The notes below the pieces were generated by a model. It saw nothing but the letters and a program-made list of their open reading frames with translations, was not told the origin of the DNA and ran no database searches. DNA of 49,719 nucleotides, from contig JAJXXT010000121.1 in assembly GCA_021780935.1 (NCBI GenBank), forward strand, positions 1-49,719, in the 5' to 3' direction. Position 1 is the first letter of the stretch. Every line of letters starts with the position of its first letter. Source of the DNA: Pseudomonadota bacterium. Its GTDB lineage: Bacteria > Pseudomonadota > Alphaproteobacteria > Acetobacterales > Acetobacteraceae. Below are positions 31,244 through 39,550 of the stretch, piece after piece. The position numbers and the translations under genes are program-made.

Positions 31244-32043
31244 TAGAACGCGACGGCATTGGCGCCGAGGACCGCGGCGTGGGTGGATTCCGGCAGCAGC
31301 GCGAGCGTTGCCTCCCGCCAGGCGGCATAGCCACCGGCGAGGTTGACCACCGGCCAGTCACTGCCCCACAGAAGGCGTCGCGGGCCGAACGCGGCGAGCA
31401 GATGCTCGGTGAAGGGTCGCAGTCGCGGCGCGGTCCAGCCATCGCCAGCCTCGGTCACCAGACCCGAAAACTTGCAACACCAAACGGTGTTTTTGGCGAT
31501 CGCCGCGATGCCCTCGGCCCAGGGGCGCAGCGCGCCGTTCGCGATGTCCGGCTTCGCCGCGTGGTCGATCACCGCCGGCAGCGTCGGGTGACGGCGGGCA
31601 AGCTCCGGCAGAAGCGCCAGGTGGCGGGGTTGCACCAGCAGGTCGAGCCGCAAGCCGGCCCGCGTCATCGCGTCCAGCGCCGGCTGCACCTCGGGCCGCA
31701 GAATCCAATCGGTGTCCGAAATGTCCTGCAGCATCGGGCGCAGGCCCTTCAGCAGCTTATCGCTTGCCATCGCCGCGATGCGCTCCGGTGCATCATGTGC
31801 CGCGAAATCCGTCCAGCCCACGACGCCGCGCACCAGCCCGCCGGACTCGCGCGCCGTTCGCAGCATAAAATCCGTCTCGGCCTCGCTGGGCGCCGCCTGC
31901 ACCAGCACGGTCGCGGTGATATCGCCGAGCAGTGGGCGCAGATCGGCGAGCCCGAAATCGCGATGGATCGGTAGATCGGGCGTCAGCCAGCCATAGTCGC
32001 CGCGGTCGAGCCGCCAGACATGGTGGTGCGCATCAACGCGCAT
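31234..32043 (-). CDS. Amidohydrolase family sugar lactonase (L-fuconolactonase-like)
   Basis: This 269-residue TIM-barrel amidohydrolase-2 family protein begins MRVDAHHHVW with the HxH metal motif. The later WGSDWPVV supplies the conserved Asp, and VVGWTDF and VIDHAAKP are typical of L-fucono-1,5-lactonases and L-rhamnonolactonases. It would hydrolyse an aldonolactone to the acid. It is last in a tight three-gene operon with a FucU mutarotase and an aldo/keto reductase, which supports this role. The precise sugar is inferred, not proven. Confidence 0.85.
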   Translation of the reverse strand: MRVDAHHHVWRLDRGDYGWLTPDLPIHRDFGLADLRPLLGDITATVLVQAAPSEAETDFMLRTARESGGLVRGVVGWTDFAAHDAPERIAAMASDKLLKGLRPMLQDISDTDWILRPEVQPALDAMTRAGLRLDLLVQPRHLALLPELARRHPTLPAVIDHAAKPDIANGALRPWAEGIAAIAKNTVWCCKFSGLVTEAGDGWTAPRLRPFTEHLLAAFGPRRLLWGSDWPVVNLAGGYAAWREATLALLPESTHAAVLGANAVAFYGL

Positions 32044-32045
32044 GG

Positions 32046-33020
32046 TCAGGGCTCTCTCGGCGTCGGCAATTCCTCGGCCAGCAACCCCGATCGTTTCAGA
32101 TCCCGCCACAGTGCGGGCGGGATGGGGTGGCGCATCATCGCCGCATTCTCCCGCACTTCCCCGGGCGTCCGGGCGCCGGGAATGACCGCGGCGACCACCG
32201 GGTGGGCGGCACAGAATTGCAGCGCCGCGGCCTTGAGCGGCACGCCATGGCGCGCGCAGACGGCCTCGAGCGCGCGCACGCGGGCCACGAGGTCGGCCGG
32301 CGCCGTCTCGTAGTTGAACGTGCTGCCACCAGCGAGCAGGCCGGAATTATAAGGCCCGCCGAGCACCACGCGCGCACCCCGCGCGGCACAGGCGGGAAAC
32401 AGCCTCGCGAGGGCCGCCTGGTCGAGCAGCGTGTAGCGCCCGGCGATGAGAAACACATCCGGGCGCGCCCGTTCCAGCGCCAGCAGCGCCGGCTCGACCA
32501 CGTTCACGCCAAGTCCCCAGCCCAGAATCTCGCCACGCTCGCGCATGGCGGTGAGCACCTGGGCCGCACCCGTCATCGCCTCCTCGAAACGTTCCTTCCA
32601 GGCCGGACCGTGCCAATCCTCCGCGACATCGTGGATATAGACGATATCGACGCGGCGCAGACCCAGGCGCTGCAAACTGTCCTCCAGCGAACGGACGGTG
32701 CCGGCGGCGGAATAGTCGATGCGGCGGCGGAACGGCAGCGCGTCGAAGAAGCCTTCATCGGGGTTGGGCACTTCCGCCGCCTCCAGCAGGCGGCCGATCT
32801 TGGTCGACAGCACATAGGCGTCGCGGAGATGCGCGCGCAGCGCCGCCCCCAGCCGGTGCTCGGCGAGGCCCGCGCCGTAATGCGGGGCGGTGTCGAAATG
32901 GCGCACACCCTCGTCCCAGGCCGCGGCGACCGTGGCGGCGGCGACCGGCTCGGGGATCGGCGCGAACAGATTGCCGAGCGGCGCTGAGCCGAAGCCGAGC
33001 GGGCCGGCCAGCGCCGTCAA
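32046..33020 (-). CDS. Aldo/keto reductase (L-fucose / aldose 1-dehydrogenase-like)
   Basis: This 324-residue (beta/alpha)8 aldo/keto reductase has catalytic tetrad Asp43, Tyr48, Lys74 and His130. The N-terminus GFGSAPLGNLF and DTAPHYGAGLAE resemble D-threo-aldose/L-fucose 1-dehydrogenases and pyridoxal 4-dehydrogenase. With a mutarotase upstream and a lactonase downstream it most likely oxidises a sugar to its lactone. Its start overlaps the mutarotase stop by four bases (ATGA). Confidence 0.88.
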   Translation of the reverse strand: MTALAGPLGFGSAPLGNLFAPIPEPVAAATVAAAWDEGVRHFDTAPHYGAGLAEHRLGAALRAHLRDAYVLSTKIGRLLEAAEVPNPDEGFFDALPFRRRIDYSAAGTVRSLEDSLQRLGLRRVDIVYIHDVAEDWHGPAWKERFEEAMTGAAQVLTAMRERGEILGWGLGVNVVEPALLALERARPDVFLIAGRYTLLDQAALARLFPACAARGARVVLGGPYNSGLLAGGSTFNYETAPADLVARVRALEAVCARHGVPLKAAALQFCAAHPVVAAVIPGARTPGEVRENAAMMRHPIPPALWRDLKRSGLLAEELPTPREP

Positions 33021-33436
33021 GGTGCCGACTCCGGCGGCACCACGCCCTTGGTGAGCAGGATGTTGCCGTAGAAGCGCCGCTCACCGGTCGCGACGATGGC
33101 GTAGGCGCCCTCCGCCGCGGCATAGAAGGCATGCCGCTCCAGCGCCGCCGGCGCCGGGGCCCCATGGGCTGCCAGCAGGGCGGCCATTTCCGCCACCACC
33201 GCCGGCACTGCCTGCGCGTCGCCGATCACCTGCATCGTCGCCGCCGCCTCCACCGGCAGCACGCCGAGCACGGCCGCGAGGGCGCGGCGCGCATCGACGC
33301 CGGCGAGCCCGATGAGCCGCCGGCCGCGGGTGGCGGGATAGTTGGCGTCCACCAGCGCGATGCGCTCGCCATGGCCCATCGCGGCGAGGGCGTGCAGCAG
33401 GTCGGGGGTGAGCAGCGGGTCTAGACCAATGAGCAT
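33017..33436 (-). CDS. RbsD/FucU-family sugar mutarotase
   Basis: This 139-residue protein has the FucU pattern: LLTPDLLHALAAMGHGERI near the N-terminus, DANYPA, and the C-terminal RRFYGNILLTKG. FucU interconverts anomers of L-fucose. It is the first gene of the three-gene oxidation operon. The ribosome binding site is poor (GGGACCC), so the exact start is not certain. Confidence 0.88.
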   Translation of the reverse strand: MLIGLDPLLTPDLLHALAAMGHGERIALVDANYPATRGRRLIGLAGVDARRALAAVLGVLPVEAAATMQVIGDAQAVPAVVAEMAALLAAHGAPAPAALERHAFYAAAEGAYAIVATGERRFYGNILLTKGVVPPESAP

Positions 33437-33537
33437 GATGGGTCCCGGAGGTGGCCGTGGCCCGCTCACGCTGGCGGCAACGGCGGCGCGGCGCAACACC
33501 CTGGCGGCGCGGGCCGGTCCTGTGGCATTGCCGGGAC

Positions 33538-34623
33538 GTGGCGGAACTGGCGATCATCATCCCGGTGCTGAACGAGCGTGACAACGTCGCACCGCTCGTG
33601 GCGGCACTCGACCAGGCGCTCGGCGGCATCGACTGGGAGGCGATCTTCGTCGATGACGATTCGACCGACGGCACCCGCGAGGCGGTGGCGCGGGCCGCCT
33701 TCGCGGACCGGCGGGTGCGGCTGCTGCACCGGATCGACCGGCGCGGCCTGTCCTCGGCGGTCATCGAGGGCGCCAACGCCACGCTCGCCCCGTTCATCGC
33801 CGCGATGGACGGCGACCTGCAGCATGACGAACGGATCCTGCCGCGCATGCTCCAGGCGCTGCGCGACGGGGCGGAGATCGCGATCGGCAGCCGCTATGTC
33901 GACGGCGGCGGCGTCGGCGACTGGGACGCGCGGCGGGCCGGCCTGTCGAGCCTCGCCACCCGGCTGTCGCAGGTGCTGCTGAAGGTGCCGGTCGCCGACC
34001 CGATGAGCGGGTTTTTCATGATCCGCCGCGACACTTACGAACGGGCGATGCGGCGGCTGTCGGCGATGGGGTTCAAGATCCTGCTCGACATCATCGCCTC
34101 GCTGCCGACCCCGCCGCGCATCGTCGAGGTGCCCTACACGTTCCGTGCGCGCATCGCCGGTGATTCCAAGATGAACGCCTCGGTGATGCTCGACTACGCG
34201 CTGCTGCTGCTCGACAAGATGCTGCGCCAGACCGTGCCGGTGCGCTTCGTGCTGTTCGCGCTCGTGGGGCTGGTCGGGCTCGCCGCGCATCTCGCGGTGC
34301 TGCGGCTCGGCCTCGACGCCGGGCTCGGCTTTCCGCCCGCACAGGCGGTGGCGACCACGTTCGCGATCTATGGCAATTTCGAGCTGAACAACATCGTCAC
34401 CTTCGCCGACCTGCGCCTGCGCGGCCGGCGCAAGCTGCGCGGCCTGCTCATCTTCGCCGTGGTTTGCGCGGTGGGGGCACTCGGCAATCTCGGGGTCGCG
34501 GATTTCCTCGTCGGCACCTCGCACGAGGCCTGGTGGGTCGGCGGCATGACCGGCGCGGTGATGAGCCTGGTGTGGAACTACGCGGTGGGCGCGACGTTCA
34601 CGTGGCGACGGCGTTTCGCGTAA
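33538..34623 (+). CDS. GT2 glycosyltransferase fused to a GtrA-like membrane domain
   Basis: The product is 361 residues. Residues 1-220 are a family 2 glycosyltransferase of the dolichol/undecaprenol-phosphate-sugar synthase type: IIIPVLNERDN, VDDDSTDGT (38-46), DGDLQHD with DxD at 91-93, and DPMSGFFMIRR. The last 120 residues contain four transmembrane segments of the GtrA type, including NFELNNIVTF and [12 protein letters not shown]. It likely makes or flips a polyprenyl-phosphate sugar for envelope glycans. GTG at 33538 is the chosen start. GTG at 33457 has GGAGG at five bases and would add an Arg-rich N-terminus. It overlaps trmB by 26 bases tail to tail. Confidence 0.9.
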   Translation: MAELAIIIPVLNERDNVAPLVAALDQALGGIDWEAIFVDDDSTDGTREAVARAAFADRRVRLLHRIDRRGLSSAVIEGANATLAPFIAAMDGDLQHDERILPRMLQALRDGAEIAIGSRYVDGGGVGDWDARRAGLSSLATRLSQVLLKVPVADPMSGFFMIRRDTYERAMRRLSAMGFKILLDIIASLPTPPRIVEVPYTFRARIAGDSKMNASVMLDYALLLLDKMLRQTVPVRFVLFALVGLVGLAAHLAVLRLGLDAGLGFPPAQAVATTFAIYGNFELNNIVTFADLRLRGRRKLRGLLIFAVVCAVGALGNLGVADFLVGTSHEAWWVGGMTGAVMSLVWNYAVGATFTWRRRFA

Positions 34624-35296
34624 GCTGCCACCACATCGGCACGCGGCCGGCGGCAATCGCCTTCATCTCGTAGCGCGTCGGCGGCCAGCAGGCGGGGCGC
34701 TCCCGCACCGGCGGCGGCACGTCGAAGAACGGTTGCGCCGCCAGAACCTCCGCGGTCCATGCCTGATAAACGGGGTCGTCCGTGCCGATGCGCCAGACGC
34801 CGCCGGGTTTGATCACCCGGGCGAGCTGCGCGACGACATCCGGATGGACGAAGCGGCGCCTGGCATGGCGCGCCTTGGGCCAGGGGTCGGGAAACATCAG
34901 CACCAGCCCGTCGAGCGAGGCCGCCGGCAGGGCGCGGATGAGCGGGCGCGCATCGTCCGGCCAGAGGCGCAGATTGGGCAGCAGCTCCCCGGCCTCCTCC
35001 GCCCCCTCGGCGACCAGTTTCGCGAGCAGGGAGCAAATGCCGTTCTCATAGACCTCGCACGCGATGAGGCCGGTACGCGGGTGCGCCAGCGCCTGCGCCA
35101 GCGCGTGCTCACCGCCGCCGAACCCGACCTCGAGCCACAACCATTCCGGGCGCGGTGAAAACGCGGCGAGCGGGTCTGCCGCCTGTCCGGGCGTGAATTG
35201 CAGGCGCGGCAGCGTGACGTCGAGCAGCTTCTTCTGGCGCGGTCGCAGCGCGTGGCCGCGGCTGCGGCCATAGAGCCGTTCGGCCGGCGGCTTCAG
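34598..35296 (-). CDS. trmB: tRNA (guanine-N7)-methyltransferase, apparent CTG start
   Basis: This 232-residue class I methyltransferase modifies G46 of tRNAs. Signatures are [16 protein letters not shown] at the N-terminus, the SAM-binding [11 protein letters not shown] and the family-specific [10 protein letters not shown]. No ATG, GTG or TTG occurs in frame between the metK stop and the conserved ERLYGR segment. The only start-like codon is CTG at 35296, which overlaps the metK stop as CTGA. Starting further upstream would put 100 or more residues inside metK. A coupled CTG start is the simplest reading. Confidence 0.85.
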   Translation of the reverse strand: MKPPAERLYGRSRGHALRPRQKKLLDVTLPRLQFTPGQAADPLAAFSPRPEWLWLEVGFGGGEHALAQALAHPRTGLIACEVYENGICSLLAKLVAEGAEEAGELLPNLRLWPDDARPLIRALPAASLDGLVLMFPDPWPKARHARRRFVHPDVVAQLARVIKPGGVWRIGTDDPVYQAWTAEVLAAQPFFDVPPPVRERPACWPPTRYEMKAIAAGRVPMWWQLTRNAVAT

Positions 35297-36480
35297 CGCC
35301 CGAAGGCCCGCTTCAGCTCCGCCACGAGGTCGGTCTTTTCCCAGGTGAACGTGCCCTTTTCCTCGTCCGGATCGCGACCGAAATGACCATAGGCGGAGGT
35401 CGCGGCATAGATCGGCCGGTTGAGGTGCAGGTGCTCGCGGATGCCGCGCGGGGAGAGGTTCACCAGCTCGCGCAGCGTCTTCTCGATCCGGGTCTCGTCC
35501 ACGTCCTTGCCGGTGCCGTGCAGGTCCACATAGACCGAGAGCGGATGCGAGACACCGATCGCATAGGCGATCTGCAGTGTGCAGCGCTCGGCGAGTCCGG
35601 CCGCGACCACGTTCTTGGCGAGATAGCGGCAGGCATAGGCGGCGGAACGGTCCACCTTCGTCGGGTCCTTGCCCGAGAACGCGCCGCCGCCATGCGGCGA
35701 GGCACCGCCATAGGTGTCGACGATGATCTTGCGCCCGGTCAGCCCGCAATCCCCGTCCGGCCCGCCGATGACGAACTTGCCCGTGGGGTTGACGTAGATT
35801 TCGTTCTCCGCCGGCAGCCAGCCGCGCGGCAGGCTGCTCTCGATGATCGGCAGCAGCATGCGCTTGATATCGGCCTGTTCGAGGTGTTCCTCATGCTGGG
35901 TCGAGACCACGACCGAGGTGGCGCCCACCGGCTTGCCGTCGATGTAGCGCAGCGTCACCTGGCTCTTGGCATCGGGCAGCAGGCCGCGCACCGCGATGTC
36001 GTTGTTGCGGCGCATCTCGCTCATCCGGCGCAGCACCAGATGCGCGTAGTAGAGCGGCGCCGGCATCAGTGACGGCGTCTCGGTGCAGGCATAGCCGAAC
36101 ATGATGCCCTGGTCGCCGGCACCCTCGTCCTTGTTGCCGGCGGAATCGACGCCCTGGGCGATGTCCTGGGACTGCGCATGCAGATGCACCTGCACCTCGG
36201 CGTTGCGCCAGGAGAAGCCGGCCTGGTCATAGCCGATGTCGTGCACCGCCAGGCGCGCGAGATGGGCGAGGTGCTCGTGCGTCACCGTGTCCGGCCCGCG
36301 GGTCTCGCCGGCGAGCACGATGCGGTTGGTGGTCACCAGGGTTTCACAGGCGACGCGCGAATAGGGATCGGCGGCGAGGAACGCGTCCAGCACCGTGTCG
36401 CTGATGCGGTCGGCAACTTTGTCGGGGTGGCCCTCGGAGACCGATTCGGAGGTGAAGAGATACTCGCCCTTGTCGCGCAT
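35293..36480 (-). CDS. metK: S-adenosylmethionine synthetase
   Basis: This 395-residue enzyme makes SAM from ATP and methionine. Signatures are [28 protein letters not shown] and [19 protein letters not shown]. The frame is open 17 codons upstream, but [17 protein letters not shown] is the usual N-terminus. It lies between dapB, 121 bases upstream, and trmB, which overlaps its stop. A SAM-using methyltransferase directly downstream makes functional sense. Confidence 0.98.
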   Translation of the reverse strand: MRDKGEYLFTSESVSEGHPDKVADRISDTVLDAFLAADPYSRVACETLVTTNRIVLAGETRGPDTVTHEHLAHLARLAVHDIGYDQAGFSWRNAEVQVHLHAQSQDIAQGVDSAGNKDEGAGDQGIMFGYACTETPSLMPAPLYYAHLVLRRMSEMRRNNDIAVRGLLPDAKSQVTLRYIDGKPVGATSVVVSTQHEEHLEQADIKRMLLPIIESSLPRGWLPAENEIYVNPTGKFVIGGPDGDCGLTGRKIIVDTYGGASPHGGGAFSGKDPTKVDRSAAYACRYLAKNVVAAGLAERCTLQIAYAIGVSHPLSVYVDLHGTGKDVDETRIEKTLRELVNLSPRGIREHLHLNRPIYAATSAYGHFGRDPDEEKGTFTWEKTDLVAELKRAFGR

Positions 36481-36536
36481 TGCTGTTCGTCGCCCCGGCG
36501 TTGGAAAACCGCGCGTCAATGGCGGAAACACCCCCC

Positions 36537-36585
36537 CCGGTCAAGGATGCCACCGGTCAGGAATGACCCGGATCAAGGATGACGG
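36537..36585 (-). repeat. Three imperfect 15-16-bp tandem repeats upstream of metK
   Basis: Three units begin at CCGG: 36537 (CCGGTCAAGGATG), 36553 (CCGGTCAGGAATG) and 36568 (CCGGATCAAGGATG). They fill the middle of the 121-base dapB-metK gap, 57-105 bases before the metK ATG. A regulator binding array or a slippage product are both possible. Confidence 0.6.
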
Positions 36586-36601
36586 GCCGTGGAAGCGCGG
36601 T

Positions 36602-37366
36602 TCAGGTGCGGGCGGCGATTCCAAGCACATCGGCCATGCCGTAAAGGCCGGGCTTGCGTCCATGGATCCAGCGAGCCGCGCGGACCGCGCCGGTCGCGAA
36701 GGCGCGGCGGTCGAAGGCGCGATGCGTCAGCGCGATCTGCTCGGTGCCCGCGGCGAACAGCAGCGTGTGCTCGCCGACCACCTGGCCGCCGCGCATTGCG
36801 GCAAACCCGATGGCGCCGGTGGCGCGCGCGCCGGTATGCCCGTCCCGCCCGCTTTCCGTATGGCCCTCCAGCGCATGGCCACGGCCGCGCGCGACGGCAC
36901 GGCCGATCGCGATCGCGGTGCCGGACGGCGCGTCCACTTTCTGGCGATGGTGCATTTCCAGAATCTCGGCGTCATAGGTATCGGGCGGCAGCGCCGCCGC
37001 CATGCGTTCGGCGAGCGCCAGAACCAGGTTCACGCCGGGCGAGAAATTCGCGGCATAGACGATGGGCACCTGCCCCGCCGCCGCTGCCAGCACCGCCTCG
37101 TCGCTGGCCGAGAGCCCGGTCGTGCCGATGACGTAGGCGCGGCCCGCGGCAGCCACGGCCCGCGCGTTGTCCGCCGCCGCCGAAGCATGCGAAAAATCCA
37201 CGATCACGTCGCTCGCCGCGGCCAGGGCCGCCATGTCAGAAAACCGCCCGGCACCCGGCTCGCGATCGATGCCGCCCGCGAGTTTCAGCCCCGCCGCCGC
37301 CACTTCCTCCGCGACCAGCCTGCCCATCCGCCCGGCGATGCCGGCGATGCCGATACCCTTTTCCAT
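36602..37366 (-). CDS. dapB: 4-hydroxy-tetrahydrodipicolinate reductase
   Basis: This 254-residue enzyme reduces hydroxy-tetrahydrodipicolinate in lysine/diaminopimelate synthesis. It has the NAD(P) motif GIAGRMG near the N-terminus, GTTGLS, and the catalytic signature EMHHRQKVDAPSGTA near residue 135-150. Start at MEKGIGIAG; the frame is open far upstream, but that part is unlike any DapB. It is the first gene of a dapB-metK-trmB run. Confidence 0.96.
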   Translation of the reverse strand: MEKGIGIAGIAGRMGRLVAEEVAAAGLKLAGGIDREPGAGRFSDMAALAAASDVIVDFSHASAAADNARAVAAAGRAYVIGTTGLSASDEAVLAAAAGQVPIVYAANFSPGVNLVLALAERMAAALPPDTYDAEILEMHHRQKVDAPSGTAIAIGRAVARGRGHALEGHTESGRDGHTGARATGAIGFAAMRGGQVVGEHTLLFAAGTEQIALTHRAFDRRAFATGAVRAARWIHGRKPGLYGMADVLGIAART

Positions 37367-37706
37367 GCGCCCAGATTGCGCGGCGCCCGGAGCAGCCGCA
37401 AGAGTTTGCCGCAACACGTCAGGCGGGCGGCGCGGTGGACGCCTGCCCCCGTGAGCTGTCTTGCGCGCGCTTGCCCGGCATGCGGCGGGCGCGGCATGTT
37501 GCGCGGATGCATGATCTGCCGGACCAGGTCGCGCCGCCGCCCATGCGGGCCTCGGGATCGATGGCCTCGGGATCGCATTTTTCCTCGCGTGGCGGGGGCA
37601 TCGCGCGCCGCACACCTGGCCGCGCCGGTCGGGGCGAAGGCCGTGCTCGCGACAGCCTCTGACTTTTGTCGCTGCGAACACAGACACTCACACGGAGGAA
37701 CGACGA
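37367..37706. other. 340-bp divergent intergenic region (dapB / chaA-like)
   Basis: No convincing gene lies here. It should hold divergent promoters for dapB and the antiporter, but I see no good hexamers. It contains a 15-bp tandem duplication (GCCTCGGGATCG at 37549-37560 and 37564-37575), and TTGCGGC occurs twice on the minus strand near the dapB end. Short open frames on both strands look like composition artefacts. Confidence 0.6.
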
Positions 37707-38786
37707 TTGGCCGCGCCGGCGCGTATTCCGCTTTGGACCTGGATCGTCCCTCTGCTCGGCTGGGTGCTGCTCGGCGCGTGGGGCGGCGGCGTGCTGCACA
37801 CGCTGCTGGCGTCAGCGCGCGCGATTCTACTGATCGGCTGCGTGCTCGCCGCCGTACACCACGCCGAGGTGGTGGCGGAGCGCGTCGGCGAGCCGTTCGG
37901 CACGCTGCTGCTGGCACTGGCGGTAACGGCGATGGAAGTGGCGCTGATCGTCTCGCTCTCGCTCAAGGGCCAATCCACCCTGGCGCGGGACACGGTGTTC
38001 GCCACCATCATGATCATCCTCAACGGGATGGTGGGATTGTGCCTGCTGCTCGGCGCGTCGCGGCATCGGGAACAGTATTTCAGCCTTTACGGCGTCAACG
38101 CGACGCTGGCGGCACTGGGCGTGATATCGGTTGTCACGCTGGTGCTGCCCAACACCACGACGACCACGCCCGGGCCGTACTATTCCACCGCGCAGCTCGC
38201 CTTTGTCGGCCTCGTCTCGCTGATTCTCTATAGCGTGTTCGTGCTGGTGCAGACGATCCGCCACCGCGACTATTTCCTGACCCAGAGCGGCTCCACGACC
38301 GCCGCGACTGACGCGCCGCATGCCCCCGGCGCGCGCCATGTGACGATCAGCGCGGTGCTGGCGCTGGTGGCGCTGGCCGCGGTGATCCTGCTCGCGAAGT
38401 CACTCGGCCCGGCGCTGGAGCGCGGCGTGGCCGCGATCGGCGCACCGGAGGCGCTGGTCGGCGTGATCGTCGCGGCGATCGTGCTGTTGCCGGAGGGCCT
38501 CGCCGCCGTGCATGCCGCCCGCGCCGACCGCCTGCAGACCAGCCTGAATCTCGCGCTGGGTTCGGCCATGGCCTCGATCGGGCTGACGATCCCCGCGGTT
38601 GCCGCCGTCGCGATCGCAACACACTGGCCGCTGGCACTCGGGCTCGATGCGAGAGACTCGGTGCTGCTGGCGCTGTCACTGCTGACCGCGGCGCTTTCGC
38701 TCGGCACCGGGCGGACGACGGTGCTGCAGGGCGCGGTGCACCTGGTGATCTTCGGCGTCTATCTGTTCACCACGATCGTGCCGTAA
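37707..38786 (+). CDS. Calcium/proton antiporter, ChaA-like (CaCA superfamily)
   Basis: This 359-residue protein has about 11 transmembrane segments and two inverted CaCA repeats: GEPFGTLLLALAVTAMEVAL near residue 61-80, and a second repeat with LPEGLAAVHAARADR and LGSAMASIGLTIPA. Relatives (ChaA) exchange Ca2+ or Na+ for H+. A TTG start at 37707 is chosen because GGAGG lies eight bases upstream and no ATG fits. It stands alone on the plus strand. Confidence 0.88.
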   Translation: MAAPARIPLWTWIVPLLGWVLLGAWGGGVLHTLLASARAILLIGCVLAAVHHAEVVAERVGEPFGTLLLALAVTAMEVALIVSLSLKGQSTLARDTVFATIMIILNGMVGLCLLLGASRHREQYFSLYGVNATLAALGVISVVTLVLPNTTTTTPGPYYSTAQLAFVGLVSLILYSVFVLVQTIRHRDYFLTQSGSTTAATDAPHAPGARHVTISAVLALVALAAVILLAKSLGPALERGVAAIGAPEALVGVIVAAIVLLPEGLAAVHAARADRLQTSLNLALGSAMASIGLTIPAVAAVAIATHWPLALGLDARDSVLLALSLLTAALSLGTGRTTVLQGAVHLVIFGVYLFTTIVP

Positions 38787-38911
38787 GCGGGCCCGGCATC
38801 GCCATCAAGTATCGGCGGTGAGAGCAGCGGCACCGGACCGGGGTGCCGTGGCGAGGCAGCTTGTCCAGTGGGGGCTTGTCCAGCGCGGGAGGGGTGCGCC
38901 ATCCTGCGGCC

Positions 38912-39523
38912 ATGCACGACATGGCGGATGAGGCAGCGCTGCGGGCGCATTTCGGACCGATGAGCGCGGTGGTCGCGGCAAAGCAACTGCCGGCACTCGA
39001 CCAGCATTGCCGTGCCTTCATCGCGCTCTCCCCGTTTCTGGTGCTGGCGACCGCCGATACCGAGGGGCGCGTCGATGCCTCGCCGCGCGGCGATGCCCCT
39101 GGCTTCGTCGTGGTGGAGAGCGACGCAACGCTGCTGATCCCCGATCGCCCCGGCAACCGCCGGATCGACAGTTTTCGCAATATCCTCGTCAACGCGGGCG
39201 TCGGCATCCTGTTCTTCGTGCCGGGGATCAACGAATCGCTGCGGGTCAACGGCACCGCGGAAATCGTTACGGACGCGGCGACGCTGCTGCCGCTCGCAGC
39301 CGGGGGCAAGGCGCCGTCAACCGGGCTGCGCGTGCGCGTGACGGAGGCCTTCTTCCACTGCGGCAAGGCGGCGATCCGCTCCGGGCTTTGGGATTCCACC
39401 CGTCACGTCGCGCGCGCCGCGTTTCCCACCCTGGGCCAGGTGATCGCGGACCAGACACGCCTGACCACACCGGCGGAGGCCGACGCCTCGCTCGCCGCCG
39501 CATACCGCGACCGGCTGTACTGA
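38912..39523 (+). CDS. PPOX-class FMN-binding pyridoxamine-phosphate-oxidase-like protein
   Basis: This 203-residue split-barrel flavoprotein begins MHDMADEAALRAHFGPMSAVV. It has the FMN-fold segments FLVLATADTEGRVDASPRGD and IPDRPGNRRIDSFRNIL. It matches the MSMEG_1061-type subgroup of the pyridoxamine 5'-phosphate oxidase superfamily, whose substrates are unknown. It follows the antiporter gene by 125 bases and faces dnaJ; the 26-base gap between them contains the palindrome CCCGGCGCCGGG (39524-39535). Confidence 0.87.
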   Translation: MHDMADEAALRAHFGPMSAVVAAKQLPALDQHCRAFIALSPFLVLATADTEGRVDASPRGDAPGFVVVESDATLLIPDRPGNRRIDSFRNILVNAGVGILFFVPGINESLRVNGTAEIVTDAATLLPLAAGGKAPSTGLRVRVTEAFFHCGKAAIRSGLWDSTRHVARAAFPTLGQVIADQTRLTTPAEADASLAAAYRDRLY

Positions 39524-39550
39524 CCCGGCGCCGGGGCCCGAGCCGAGGCC

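Noticed and set aside
36481..36601. SAM riboswitch upstream of metK
   Set aside because: No SAM-I, SAM-II or SAM/SAH core pattern could be recognised. The gap is explained better by short tandem repeats.
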